From Psychrobacter glacincola (GTDB lineage Bacteria > Pseudomonadota > Gammaproteobacteria > Pseudomonadales > Moraxellaceae), in assembly GCF_904846075.1 (NCBI RefSeq), contig NZ_CAJGZH010000002.1, forward strand, positions 186,001 to 250,000: a stretch of 64,000 nt of DNA. Direction: 5' to 3'. This document shows, piece after piece, positions 38,559 through 48,000 of the stretch. How positions within the stretch are numbered: the first letter of the stretch is position 1; every line of letters begins with the position of its first letter. A program made the position numbers and the translations under genes. The notes under the pieces are model-generated. The model worked only from the letters and a program-made list of their open reading frames with translations. It had not been told where the DNA came from and did no database searches.

Positions 38559-38900
38559 ATGACGACATTATCACAAGCCAGCTGTGAGGCCTGCCGCATT
38601 GGCGCGCCAACGGTCAGCGACATCGAAGCACAAGAACTATTACAGCAAATTCCAGATTGGTCATTGATCGAGGTTGATGGCATTAAGCAATTACAACGTC
38701 AATATAAATTCAAAAACTTCGTCAAGGCGATGGAGTTTGCTAACCAATTAGCAGACATCGCCGAAGCAGAAGGGCATCATCCTGGCATATTGATAGAGTG
38801 GGGCAAGGTGACGGTTACGTGGTGGTCACACAGCATTAAAGGTCTGCATCGCAATGATTTTGTCATGGCAGCTAAGACCGATAGTCTGCTGGATCAATAA
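38559..38900 (+). CDS. phhB: Pterin-4a-carbinolamine dehydratase
   Basis: 113 residues. It recycles the carbinolamine made by phenylalanine hydroxylase. Catalytic motif [33 protein letters not shown] is complete, including the His-His pair and the Trp-rich strand. Standard length and the expected position after phhA. An AAAAGGA ribosome site precedes the ATG. Confidence 0.96.
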   Translation: MTTLSQASCEACRIGAPTVSDIEAQELLQQIPDWSLIEVDGIKQLQRQYKFKNFVKAMEFANQLADIAEAEGHHPGILIEWGKVTVTWWSHSIKGLHRNDFVMAAKTDSLLDQ

Positions 38901-38992
38901 TGAGGGTAGCAATCGCTATTGCAACTCATTAAACTTGTCCGACTCAAAGCCAACCCTAACGCCAGATTTGACTGGCAAGCTAAGGATGTGTG

Positions 38993-40381
38993 ATGCCTCC
39001 AAAAATATTAACCCAAATTTCACCTCAACTGGCATTTATGATTTCTGCCATTGTCATCGCTATTATGGGCGTTACCATGATAGGTTTTGGCTGGGTACCG
39101 CATTTATCATTGATACTCGCTATTTGTGTCTTGCTGGGCATTGGTCTGTTTAAAGGCTTGACCTTTGATGACATGCAAGCGCAAATGGCATCGGGTGTCA
39201 TGCGTGGTATCGGTGCGATCTATCTATTCTTCTTTATTGGTTTGATGGTCGCCGCTTTAATGATGTCTGGTGCTATTCCAACGCTGATGTATTTTGGTTT
39301 TCAGTTGATTTCACCAGAGTATTATTACATTTCAGCCTTTGTATTGACCTCTATTATTGGTATTGCCTTGGGCAGTAGTTTGACCACCGCGGCGACATTG
39401 GGCGTGGCTTTTATTGGTATGAGTAATGCCTTTGATGCCAACGTGGCGATTGCGGCTGGTGCGGTGGTTTCAGGGGCGTTTTTCGGTGATAAAATGTCGC
39501 CGTTATCAGATACCTGTACCATTGCTTCATCGGTGGTGGGTATTGATTTGTTTGAGCATATTCGCAATATGATGTATACCACGGTACCAGCGTGGATACT
39601 CACGGTCATTATTTTTTGGTTTTTCTCTGGGCAGACCGCAGGCTCTGACTTGAGTCAAGTAACCGTATTGCAAGGTCAGTTGATTGAAAGTGGCTTGGTA
39701 CATGGTTATGCGGTATTGCCATTTGTGGTACTGGTTGGGTTGGCAGTTTTTCGTGTCAATGCCATTTATACGATTATTTGTACCATTGTGGCAGCATTGA
39801 TTATTACTTATTTGCACAGCTCGCCGAGCTTTGGACAATTAGGCGGCTATTTATTTGCAGGCTATGCACCGGCTGAATCGTTAGAGCTGGGTGAAGTCGG
39901 TGGTATGCTATCGCGCGGCGGTGTGCAGAGTATGTTCTTCACTCAAGCGATTGTAATATTGGCACTCAGTCTCGGTGGCTTGCTCACAGCATTGGGTATT
40001 TTGCCAGCACTGTTATCAGGGATTAAAGACACATTAACCACATCAGGACGCGCCATATTTGCCGCTGCCATGTCTGCTCTGAGTATTAACGTGCTTATTG
40101 GCGAGCAGTATTTGAGTATTTTATTATCTGGTACTGCCTTTCGTCCGACGTTTGAGCGGTTGAATTTACACCCAAAAAACCTGTCTCGTACCATTGAAGA
40201 TGCAGGTACGGTCATCAATCCTCTAGTGCCTTGGAGTGTGTGCGGTGTGTTTATCAGCCAAGCATTAGGCGTGCCCGTGCTTGATTATCTGCCTTATGCG
40301 TTCTTCTGTTATTTATCGCTGTTACTAACGATATTGTTTGGTTTTACGGGAATTACCATCAGCCGACTCAAGAGTCAGTGA
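38993..40381 (+). CDS. NhaC-family sodium/proton antiporter, possible aromatic amino acid transporter
   Basis: 462 residues, about 11-12 membrane segments. Family motif GAFFGDKMSPLSDTCTIASS (residues about 160-180) marks NhaC-type antiporters, and a second EDAGTVINPLVPWSVCG lies near the C-terminus. I use ATG 38993, six bases after AAGGA, rather than the overlapping GTG at 38990. It follows phhB by 92 bases on the same strand, so it is probably in the aromatic operon; NhaC-like proteins also include amino acid exchangers, and tyrosine or phenylalanine uptake is a fair inference. A housekeeping Na+/H+ antiporter is the alternative. Confidence 0.85.
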   Translation: MPPKILTQISPQLAFMISAIVIAIMGVTMIGFGWVPHLSLILAICVLLGIGLFKGLTFDDMQAQMASGVMRGIGAIYLFFFIGLMVAALMMSGAIPTLMYFGFQLISPEYYYISAFVLTSIIGIALGSSLTTAATLGVAFIGMSNAFDANVAIAAGAVVSGAFFGDKMSPLSDTCTIASSVVGIDLFEHIRNMMYTTVPAWILTVIIFWFFSGQTAGSDLSQVTVLQGQLIESGLVHGYAVLPFVVLVGLAVFRVNAIYTIICTIVAALIITYLHSSPSFGQLGGYLFAGYAPAESLELGEVGGMLSRGGVQSMFFTQAIVILALSLGGLLTALGILPALLSGIKDTLTTSGRAIFAAAMSALSINVLIGEQYLSILLSGTAFRPTFERLNLHPKNLSRTIEDAGTVINPLVPWSVCGVFISQALGVPVLDYLPYAFFCYLSLLLTILFGFTGITISRLKSQ

Positions 40382-40419
40382 CCCGAAAAACTTTTGTCTC
40401 TAAACTCTGCATTAAAACG

Positions 40420-40465
40420 CTAGGGCTTGTGTCTTCTAAGACAACATAACAAGCCCTAGTTTTTA
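40420..40465. terminator. Bidirectional terminator between nhaC-like and nirD
   Basis: CTAGGGCTTGT (40420-40430) pairs perfectly with ACAAGCCCTAG (40449-40459), followed by five Ts; a smaller hairpin (GTCTT/AAGAC) forms in the loop. An A-run on the left serves the convergent nirD. Confidence 0.88.
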
Positions 40466-40466
40466 T

Positions 40467-40817
40467 TTATACCCTTGCAATCATGACATTGTTGTCATTT
40501 AAGACGACCTGATATGCATCCAGCATCACGCTCTCATCATCTAAACACTGACCAGTAGCTAGGTTAAAGCGTTGCTTATAGATGGGCGAGGCCACATAAA
40601 GGACTTCTTTTGCTGTTCCTGTATCATCTGTAATTGTGGTGCCACCAATCAACCCTCGAGACAATACATTGGCTTGACTGAATGGATCGTAGTTATCAAG
40701 AGCAAATAAATCGTTCTGTTTGGTGCGAAAAATAGCAATTTGTTTGCCATCTATCAGTGCACAGACGCCGGTTTCAGGAATGATATCGTCAAGTGTGCAA
40801 ATAGTCTGTTGGTTCAT
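40467..40817 (-). CDS. nirD: Nitrite reductase (NADH) small subunit
   Basis: 116 residues of the Rieske-fold NirD family: TICTLDDIIPETGVCALIDGKQIAIFRT and a C-terminal LYVASPIYKQRFNLATGQCLDD. As in other NirD proteins, only the fold remains and the Rieske Cys/His ligands are absent. It pairs with NirB for NADH-dependent reduction of nitrite to ammonium in the cytoplasm. It lies 165 bases after nirB on the same strand. Confidence 0.94.
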   Translation of the reverse strand: MNQQTICTLDDIIPETGVCALIDGKQIAIFRTKQNDLFALDNYDPFSQANVLSRGLIGGTTITDDTGTAKEVLYVASPIYKQRFNLATGQCLDDESVMLDAYQVVLNDNNVMIARV

Positions 40818-40982
40818 GAGGCGGTATCCTTAGTGATGATAATATTGCTCTGTATGAGTGATAAATCGTGAGCGATAAGCTGCAAGTTGCAAAACATGAT
40901 TTGAGAAAAATGAGTCTAAAAACATGAGTGGAAAAAACAGCGCCTTGTTTTTTGTGATAATTAACAAGGCACTCATCATTGG

Positions 40983-43583
40983 CTAGGCCAATTCAACCAA
41001 GTTGATGGTTGCTTTTTCCGCATCAGTCGCTGGACGAATCTGTTCACGATCAGTCACGAAAACGACATTCTCATCGCCTTGCTCACTGTTTACAAAATGA
41101 CGGAAACGTTTGAGTTTTTCGGCGTCGTTAATCGTCGCCGCCCACTCACACACGTAATTGTCGACCAATAATTGCATTTGAGCTTCAAGCTCATCTGCTA
41201 TGCCTAAACTGTCTTCGATAATGACAGCCTTCAGATAGTCAAGCCCACCATCTAAGCTTTCACGCCACTTTGAAGTGCGCTGTAGTTTGTCTGCTGTTTT
41301 GATATAGAACATAATGATGCGGTCGATGTATTTGACCATGGTTTCGGTATCTAGATCGGTGGCGAACAGCTCACCATGACGCGGGGTAATACCACCATTA
41401 CCGCAGACAAATAAATTCCAGCCGTTTTCAGTCGCAATCATGCCAAAGTCTTTACTTTGAGCCTCAGCACATTCGCGCATACAACCCGACACACCCATCT
41501 TGATTTTGTGCGGTGAGCGTACGCCTTTATAACGATCTTCTAATCTTAAGGCGAGACCAATGCTGTCATCGACTCCGTAACGGCACCAGTTATTGCCAAT
41601 ACAAGATTTCACGGTACGTAAAGATTTACCATAGGCATGGCCAGTCTCAAAGCCTGCTTGCACCAGTTGCGTCCAAATATCAGGCAATTGCTCCATGCGC
41701 GCGCCAAACAGATCGACCCGCATCCCACCAGTGATTTTGGTGTACAAATTAAACTGCTTCGCTACTTGACCCAGTACGATGAGCTTGTCTGCAGTAATTT
41801 CACCGCCTGGCACACGAGGTACGACGGAATAAGTGCCGTCTTTTTGGATGTTACCTAAGTAGTAATCGTTACTGTCTTGTAGTGGTGTCAGTTCGGTTTT
41901 GAGTACGTAGTCATTCCAGCACGATGCTAAAATAGAGGCGACCGTTGGTTTACATATCTCACAACCATGACCGCTACCATGTTCAGTTAGTAATTCATCA
42001 AAGGTTTTGATACCGTGCACGCGAATCAGACTATATAAATCTTGACGAGAGTAAGCAAAGTGCTCACACAAGTCATTGTTTACTTCAAAGCCCATGGCGG
42101 TAAGTTGATAGCTGACCGTATCTTTGACCATAGGTGCACAGCCACCACAGCCACTACCAGCACTGGTCATGGTTTTTACATCGCTGACGGAGTATGCACC
42201 GTTTTCGACTGCCGAGCAGATAGCACCTTTGGTCACGTTATAACAAGAGCAAATCGTGGCGGTATCTGGCAGATTGTCGATACCCATCACGGGTTTTTCG
42301 ACATTGGGTAGTATCAGACTTTCGGGATGTGCGGGTAGGTCAATGTCATTTAAATACAGTTGCAGTAAGTTGTTATAGTCTTCGGTGTCGCCTACCAATA
42401 CGGCACCAAGCAAGCGTTTGTTATCCGGTGTAGTAACCAGTTTTTTATAGATGCCCTCAGCAGGGTTTTGATACAGATAGCTTAAGCTACCGTCACTCGT
42501 ACCATGTGCATCGCCAATACTACCCACATCCACACCCATCAGTTTTAACTTGGTGCTCATGTCAGCACCCGTAAATATCTGCTTGCTATCACCAGCAATT
42601 TGCGCGGCACAGATACTGGCCATATTGTAACCGGGAGCCACCAGACCAAATACTTTGTTGTCCCATACTGCGCATTCGCCTACGGCATAAACATGATCAG
42701 CGTTGGTGCGACATTGCTCATTGATCAAGATGCCACCGCGCCCGCCCATTTCGATACCGCACTCGGGGTTGTTTTTAATGAGACCATCTTGCGGTCTAAT
42801 ACCGGCGCTAAACACAATCATATCGGTCGTTAGAGAGGTGCCATCTGTAAACTGCATGGTTAAATGTTGATCATCACCGCTGGTGTCATCAGAGTTCGGC
42901 GCAGTGTTAGATAGAATCTCTTTGGTGTTTTTCCCCGTCAGTACTTTGACACCCAGTGCTTCTATTTTTCGCTTTAAAATCTCACCGCCAGCGGCATCAA
43001 GCTGAACACCCATCAATTGCGGCGCAAACTCGACCACATAGGTATCAAGACCTAGCGTCACGAGTGCTTTTGCAGCCTCAAGCCCCAGTAAACCGCCACC
43101 GACTACCACACCTTTTTTGACAGTGGGCAGTTCAGCAATCGCTAAAATCTCATCTAAATCTGCAATGGTACGGTATACGTGGCAGTGCGGATGCTCGCGG
43201 CCTGGGATAGGCGGCACAAAAGGATATGAACCAGTCGCTAGTACCAACTCAGAGTACTCAATAATCTCGCCTGCCTCAGTAGTAATACGCTGACTGGCCG
43301 AATCGATATCTACAATACACTGATTCAAATGCAAATTAACTTTTGATAATTCATAAGCCGTTAAATCTACTAGGTTCAGCTTACTGGCATCTTTATGTTC
43401 AAAGTAGCTCGACAAATAAACACGGTCATAAGCAGGGCGGTCTTCTTCAGCAAATACATGAATGTCAAATTGCTGGTGTAGACCTTGCTCAATTGCTCGT
43501 TCAATAAAGTGATGACCGACCATACCGTTGCCAATCACCACCAAATTGCCTTTACTTTTTGTGCTCAATGCAGTGCTACTCAT
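40983..43583 (-). CDS. nirB: Nitrite reductase (NADH) large subunit
   Basis: 866 residues. N-terminal FAD/NADH domain (LVVIGNGMVGHHFIER; second dinucleotide site VVGGGLLGLEAAKAL), then a BFD-type [2Fe-2S] site (CSCYNVTKGAI ... GSGCGGC), a nitrite/sulfite reductase half-domain, and the siroheme/[4Fe-4S] site with C-x5-C (SCIGNNWCRYG) and C-x3-C (SGCMRECAEAQ). Electrons pass from NADH through FAD to siroheme to reduce nitrite to ammonium. The cobA gene in this window supplies siroheme precursor. The promoter faces narK across a 632-base spacer. Confidence 0.96.
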   Translation of the reverse strand: MSSTALSTKSKGNLVVIGNGMVGHHFIERAIEQGLHQQFDIHVFAEEDRPAYDRVYLSSYFEHKDASKLNLVDLTAYELSKVNLHLNQCIVDIDSASQRITTEAGEIIEYSELVLATGSYPFVPPIPGREHPHCHVYRTIADLDEILAIAELPTVKKGVVVGGGLLGLEAAKALVTLGLDTYVVEFAPQLMGVQLDAAGGEILKRKIEALGVKVLTGKNTKEILSNTAPNSDDTSGDDQHLTMQFTDGTSLTTDMIVFSAGIRPQDGLIKNNPECGIEMGGRGGILINEQCRTNADHVYAVGECAVWDNKVFGLVAPGYNMASICAAQIAGDSKQIFTGADMSTKLKLMGVDVGSIGDAHGTSDGSLSYLYQNPAEGIYKKLVTTPDNKRLLGAVLVGDTEDYNNLLQLYLNDIDLPAHPESLILPNVEKPVMGIDNLPDTATICSCYNVTKGAICSAVENGAYSVSDVKTMTSAGSGCGGCAPMVKDTVSYQLTAMGFEVNNDLCEHFAYSRQDLYSLIRVHGIKTFDELLTEHGSGHGCEICKPTVASILASCWNDYVLKTELTPLQDSNDYYLGNIQKDGTYSVVPRVPGGEITADKLIVLGQVAKQFNLYTKITGGMRVDLFGARMEQLPDIWTQLVQAGFETGHAYGKSLRTVKSCIGNNWCRYGVDDSIGLALRLEDRYKGVRSPHKIKMGVSGCMRECAEAQSKDFGMIATENGWNLFVCGNGGITPRHGELFATDLDTETMVKYIDRIIMFYIKTADKLQRTSKWRESLDGGLDYLKAVIIEDSLGIADELEAQMQLLVDNYVCEWAATINDAEKLKRFRHFVNSEQGDENVVFVTDREQIRPATDAEKATINLVELA

Positions 43584-44215
43584 GCGTCTGTCCTTAGTAA
43601 TGGGGTTGGTTGGGTACGGTCGTCGTTTATTTTTTTATCACGCTATAAACGGCTCCGTCCCTCAACAACAGCTGATAAACAGCATTTAATACCTACTATT
43701 ACAGAGCATTCAATAATCATGCCATGGCACTTTGATTAGCTGGGTTTTTACGCGTTGCTATTAGGCATAAAGGCATGCCATATCGGGACCAGTCGCTTAT
43801 GTATAAAGGTTTTTATGTCAGCATAATTAGCGCTATGACTTGCCAAAAATCAGGATAGATGCCGTTATTGCCGACTGCGATGTCAGAAATTAATGCACCA
43901 AAATAGACACTACTGTGCCCCACGTTGGATGTTATTGCTGTTTATAAGGGAGACTGATGGAATGTTTTAAACCTGCTGTGTTAATGCTTTATTAGCATAA
44001 GCGTCAGGTGTGGCGATGGTTATAGACCCGCTAGTAAAGGCGCCTGGATAATTAACGTGCACTGGCCTTTATACAGATTTGGCAATGTACACAAATAACT
44101 GGCATAACCATTGCACCGCCTGAAACATCGCTACTTATCATTTTTGAATACTGTATTTTTTGAACATTTAGTACGTTGCCAGAACCCTGAAGTTAATCAT
44201 TTGAGGAAGTTGCCT
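43584..44215. promoter_or_regulatory. Long divergent control region, nirB / narK
   Basis: 632 bases without a supported gene between the nirB and narK starts. It holds the sigma-54-type site before narK (44100-44115), a weaker minus-strand candidate before nirB (43709-43724, TGGCATG-N4-TTGAA, imperfect at -12), and at 43894 a TGCACCAAAAT stretch like the left half of an NtrC site. Its size suits several bound regulators. Confidence 0.55.
44100..44115 (+). promoter_or_regulatory. Sigma-54-type promoter upstream of narK
   Basis: TGGCATAACCATTGCA fits the -24/-12 consensus TGGCAyr-N4-TTGCw exactly in spacing, with GG and GC intact. It lies about 100 bases before the narK ATG. Supported by a second, perfect site upstream of cobA. 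Confidence 0.7.
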
Positions 44216-45724
44216 ATGTCATCATCAGCCCCCGTTGCGCCTAGTAAAGACAAGCTTAATGTTTTGTCATTTACGGGTAAAAATAAAATCCTTCATTTAG
44301 GTTGGATGGCATTTTTCCTTACCTTTTTTGTATGGTTCAACCATGCACCATTTCTATCAGCGATTGGAGAAACACTCAATCTGAGTAAAGATCAAATCAA
44401 AACGTTACTTATTTTAAACGTGGCATTGACCATTCCTGCCCGCGTGATTATCGGGATGCTGACAGACCGTTTTGGCCCTCGCATTGTATATACCGCTATT
44501 TTAGCCATTGGTGCTATTCCTTGTTTTACCTTTGCATTCGCGCAGGATTACAACACTTTGGCGCTGTCTCGGTTTTTACTGGGTTTTGTGGGTGCAGGTT
44601 TTGTGGTGGGTATTCGTTTGATGAGTGATTGGTTTCCAACCAATGAATTGGGGACAGCTGAGGGTATTTATGGGGGTTGGGGTAATTTTGGTTCGGCAGC
44701 AGCGGCACTATTATTACCAACTATAGCGATTGGTGCCGCAGCAGTGTTCGGCGGTGATGAAGGGTGGCGTTATGCAACAGCCACATCAGGGGTGGTGATG
44801 GCGCTTTATAGCATCATTTTTTATAAGATGGCACGTAATACACCCAAAGGGGCTACTTATTTTAAACCCAAAAAATCAGGTGCCATGATGGTGACGTCAT
44901 CGGGTGATTTTTGGTTAATGATGGTTTTTAAACTGCCTATGTATTTGGCATTGGCATTATTGGCATGGAAACTATCACCTGATGGTGTGAGCTTACTGAG
45001 CCAGTCTAGTGTCACCATGGTCTATATTGGCCTTGCGATACTGTATGTTTACGAGTTCATCAGTAGCTACCGTTTTAATAAAGAGGTATTCACTACGCCT
45101 GTACCAGCGGCGCATCGTTATGATTTTAAGCAAGTAGGTATCTTAAATATTTTGTATTTTGCCACGTTCGGCTCAGAGCTTGCCGTCGTGTCGATGCTAC
45201 CTTTGTTTTACCAAGAAACTTTTAGTTTATCGATTGTGATGGCAGGGGTATTGGCATCGAGCTATGCCTTTATGAATCTCATGTCACGCCCAGGTGGCGG
45301 TTGGCTCAGTGATAAGTTTGGTCGCAAAATAACTTTATTGATTTTGACAGCTGGTTTGGCCATCGGGTATCTGTTGATGGGCTTCCTTGACTCAACGTGG
45401 CCACTTGCATTGGCATTGTTAATCACGATGTTTTGCTCATTCTTTGTACAAGCAGGTGAGGGTGCTGTTTTTGCAGTGATTCCTCTGATCAAACGCAGTA
45501 TGACAGGGCAGTTTGCAGGGATGACAGGCGCGTATGGCAATGTTGGTTCAGTGGTGTATTTAACGGTGCTTAGTCTGGTGTCTTATCAGGTGTTTTTCTT
45601 TGTGATTGCCGCGACAGCAGTGGCTGGATTCTTTGCCTTGTTTTTCTTAAAAGAGCCAGAAGGCATCATTATTGAAGAGATGCCAGATGGCACATTTGCC
45701 GAAATACAAGTGAGTCATAGATAA
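44216..45724 (+). CDS. narK: Nitrate/nitrite MFS transporter (NarK/NasA family)
   Basis: 502 residues from ATG 44216 (MSSSAPVAPSKDKLNVLSF), chosen because GAGGAAG sits six bases upstream; the frame extends 35 codons further but without a ribosome site and past the sigma-54 site. Twelve membrane segments. Nitrate-signature motifs: GWGNFGSAAAALLLP and GAYGNVGSVVYLTVLSL, plus the MFS loop GMLTDRFGPR. First gene of the assimilation operon (kinase, oxidoreductase, nasA follow), so it imports nitrate for assimilation. Confidence 0.94.
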   Translation: MSSSAPVAPSKDKLNVLSFTGKNKILHLGWMAFFLTFFVWFNHAPFLSAIGETLNLSKDQIKTLLILNVALTIPARVIIGMLTDRFGPRIVYTAILAIGAIPCFTFAFAQDYNTLALSRFLLGFVGAGFVVGIRLMSDWFPTNELGTAEGIYGGWGNFGSAAAALLLPTIAIGAAAVFGGDEGWRYATATSGVVMALYSIIFYKMARNTPKGATYFKPKKSGAMMVTSSGDFWLMMVFKLPMYLALALLAWKLSPDGVSLLSQSSVTMVYIGLAILYVYEFISSYRFNKEVFTTPVPAAHRYDFKQVGILNILYFATFGSELAVVSMLPLFYQETFSLSIVMAGVLASSYAFMNLMSRPGGGWLSDKFGRKITLLILTAGLAIGYLLMGFLDSTWPLALALLITMFCSFFVQAGEGAVFAVIPLIKRSMTGQFAGMTGAYGNVGSVVYLTVLSLVSYQVFFFVIAATAVAGFFALFFLKEPEGIIIEEMPDGTFAEIQVSHR

Positions 45725-45740
45725 CACGGGGTGCAGACAG

Positions 45741-47948
45741 ATGACGATAGCAAGCGTAGCAAACGCCAATAGACATAATAGTCAAAGTGCTGATGGTGAT
45801 GTGTACCAAAACGCTGATGATATGGCAGCTAATATCAATAACAGTCAGTCGTCATCTGCAATAGAAACAGATCAGTTTGTTGCCAATGAGGCCATCAAGA
45901 ATATGGAGAGTATTGATAGGCACTCTATTGATGAGACTGGTGAAAGTAAGAATTTTGATGATGCTAGTACTGCATTATGGTGGCTTGATTTTTTCACGAT
46001 GGCAGGACGCAAGACGGAAAATCAAGACAGTTTACTTATTACCACCTGTCTACCATATCAATGTTCAGGTACAGAATCATCTAGTGCCAATCGCTCAATA
46101 TCTCAAGCAAGATCTCACCCGTCATCATCAGCCCCATTATTGGTGTTGATGGCAGATGGGGTCAGCGCTTGTCAGTTTCCAAAACAGGCAAGTCGATTGG
46201 TGGTGAATACCATTGCTCACAAAATCACATTGGGGTTGACCGCACTGGCACAATCACAAGATGAGACGTCATCCATCAGTTTTGACGATGATCAAGTCGC
46301 TAGTCTCATCAAAACAGCAGTCAACAAAGCCAACGATATCCTATATTTCCCTCAAGCGTATCAACGGGTACCGCCATTGTTGTCTACGTTATCAGGCTTG
46401 CTCTGTATTGGTGACCGTATTCACCTGTTTCATACAGGCGACTCTCGAATATACCGCGTTGGGGTAGATTGTCTGACGGTATTGAGCAAAGATCACCGCG
46501 TGCACCGCGGCCAAGACAAAGGAGCGCTTGCTGCAGCTATTGGCGCAGATAGCCAGTTAGAGCTACAACAATCTGTATTTACCCTCCATCAAAACGAGTG
46601 TTTGGCCATCATGACAGATGGGGTTTATGAGCATATAGAGCCCACAGAGCTACAATTTGAGCTGTGCAGCAGTGCGACTGATATATTTCAGTTGATGGCT
46701 ACTACGCACAAATTACCGCTAGGGTTTAACACCAGTCAAGCCGTGTGCGAGCAAGCCTTTAGTGCAGGCAGTCATGACAATCTAAGCATGGTTATGCTGA
46801 GTATGAACACACGATCAGCCCATTTTACTTCTATCAATGGCTCTAAAGGTGTTGGTCATTTTGATGGTATTGACTTTGATAATCTGGATACGATCATACA
46901 TGATGTGAATCGCTACCAGCTGCCAACCGATTTACAGATAGGCGACCATATTGATGGTTTTACTGTGATTGGTATCATTGCTCGTACGGCTCGCAGTCAC
47001 GTGTACTGGGTGCAAGATGAATACAACCATGACTTTGTTCTAAAATCACCCAGTTTAGATTCGGTCGCCGATGGTCACTATCTGCGTGATTTTTTAAAAG
47101 AACGCAAAATTGGTTTGAGCCTATCAAAACATCGCCGCGCGGGTGAGTCGGCTTACAATCAAGCTGATCCCAATCGATTGCCTGTCAATCCTGCATCCAA
47201 CAATATTGGTCATAACGTGGGTTCTGGGCTCAGTGAGTCAGGGCTGCTGCGTTACTATCCAGTACCAGCAAGTACCACATACTTATATCATTTGACTGAA
47301 TATATCGCTGGTGAGAGTTTACGGGACTTTATGGATCGTCATGCGCCTTGTGATGTGTGGCAAACCTTTGATTTACTCACCAAAATTGGCATGGCGGTTC
47401 GAGTCATGCATCGCAACTATCTGCTACATCAAGATATCAAACCTGAAAACATTCTTTTAACCAAATCAGGCGCGGTCAAACTGATTGATTTTGGTTCCGC
47501 CAGTTCCTCTATCTTAAAAGACAGCACCCGACCACCAAATGGTGATTTGCACTATGCTGCACCAGAATATTACACCGATGCACCAAAAGGCGTGCATTCT
47601 GACTTGTTCTCGATTGCAGTGATTGGCTATGAATTGCTGACAGGGCAATTGCCATTTAATACCCAAACACTAATGATGCCAAACCAAACATTACTGATGC
47701 CCGCGCAGCCGCTACGGCAACAGAACGTACCGGACGCCAGCCAACAGGCACTCATGCGTGCGCTACATGTCAACACTAACGCGCGCTATCAAGCCATTGG
47801 CGAGTTTTTACAAGATTTTAACCCCGATAATAAGGCGCACAGCCGTGACCCAGAACCCCTCATTAAGCGTAACCCTCTACTGGTATGGCATGGCATTTGC
47901 TTCATAGAGTTTGTCATCATTTTATTGCTGTTGGCGTACTTTTCATGA
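45741..47948 (+). CDS. Bifunctional PP2C phosphatase / Ser-Thr protein kinase
   Basis: 735 residues. A polar N-terminal extension of about 80 residues, then a PP2C domain (RKTENQDSL, LMADGVSA, HTGDSRIYRV, MTDGVYEHI, SHDNLSMVML; about 90-360), then a kinase domain (about 395-690): ATP lysine in FVLKSPS, catalytic loop HQDIKPENILL (HRD Arg replaced by Gln), DFGSASS, and APEYY. A single C-terminal membrane helix (CFIEFVIILLLLAYF) anchors it with both domains in the cytoplasm. The glycine loop is poor (IIARTARSHVYWV). Such fusions are known in assimilatory nitrate operons, for example in Pseudomonas, but their target is not established to my knowledge. It starts 16 bases after narK. Confidence 0.93.
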   Translation: MTIASVANANRHNSQSADGDVYQNADDMAANINNSQSSSAIETDQFVANEAIKNMESIDRHSIDETGESKNFDDASTALWWLDFFTMAGRKTENQDSLLITTCLPYQCSGTESSSANRSISQARSHPSSSAPLLVLMADGVSACQFPKQASRLVVNTIAHKITLGLTALAQSQDETSSISFDDDQVASLIKTAVNKANDILYFPQAYQRVPPLLSTLSGLLCIGDRIHLFHTGDSRIYRVGVDCLTVLSKDHRVHRGQDKGALAAAIGADSQLELQQSVFTLHQNECLAIMTDGVYEHIEPTELQFELCSSATDIFQLMATTHKLPLGFNTSQAVCEQAFSAGSHDNLSMVMLSMNTRSAHFTSINGSKGVGHFDGIDFDNLDTIIHDVNRYQLPTDLQIGDHIDGFTVIGIIARTARSHVYWVQDEYNHDFVLKSPSLDSVADGHYLRDFLKERKIGLSLSKHRRAGESAYNQADPNRLPVNPASNNIGHNVGSGLSESGLLRYYPVPASTTYLYHLTEYIAGESLRDFMDRHAPCDVWQTFDLLTKIGMAVRVMHRNYLLHQDIKPENILLTKSGAVKLIDFGSASSSILKDSTRPPNGDLHYAAPEYYTDAPKGVHSDLFSIAVIGYELLTGQLPFNTQTLMMPNQTLLMPAQPLRQQNVPDASQQALMRALHVNTNARYQAIGEFLQDFNPDNKAHSRDPEPLIKRNPLLVWHGICFIEFVIILLLLAYFS

Positions 47949-48000
47949 CACGCTGTTTTGCATTCAATGCTGCTCCGCGCGGCTAAGGGATTTACTGTCT

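Noticed and set aside
43709..43724. Sigma-54 promoter for nirB on the minus strand
   Set aside because: The -24 part is good (TGGCATG) but the -12 part is TTGAA, lacking the essential GC. Kept only as a weak note in the control-region entry.
47911..48000. Longer N-terminus of the FAD oxidoreductase
   Set aside because: These 30 codons overlap the kinase gene, are Cys/Phe-rich and precede the recognisable start; ATG 48001 is more sensible.
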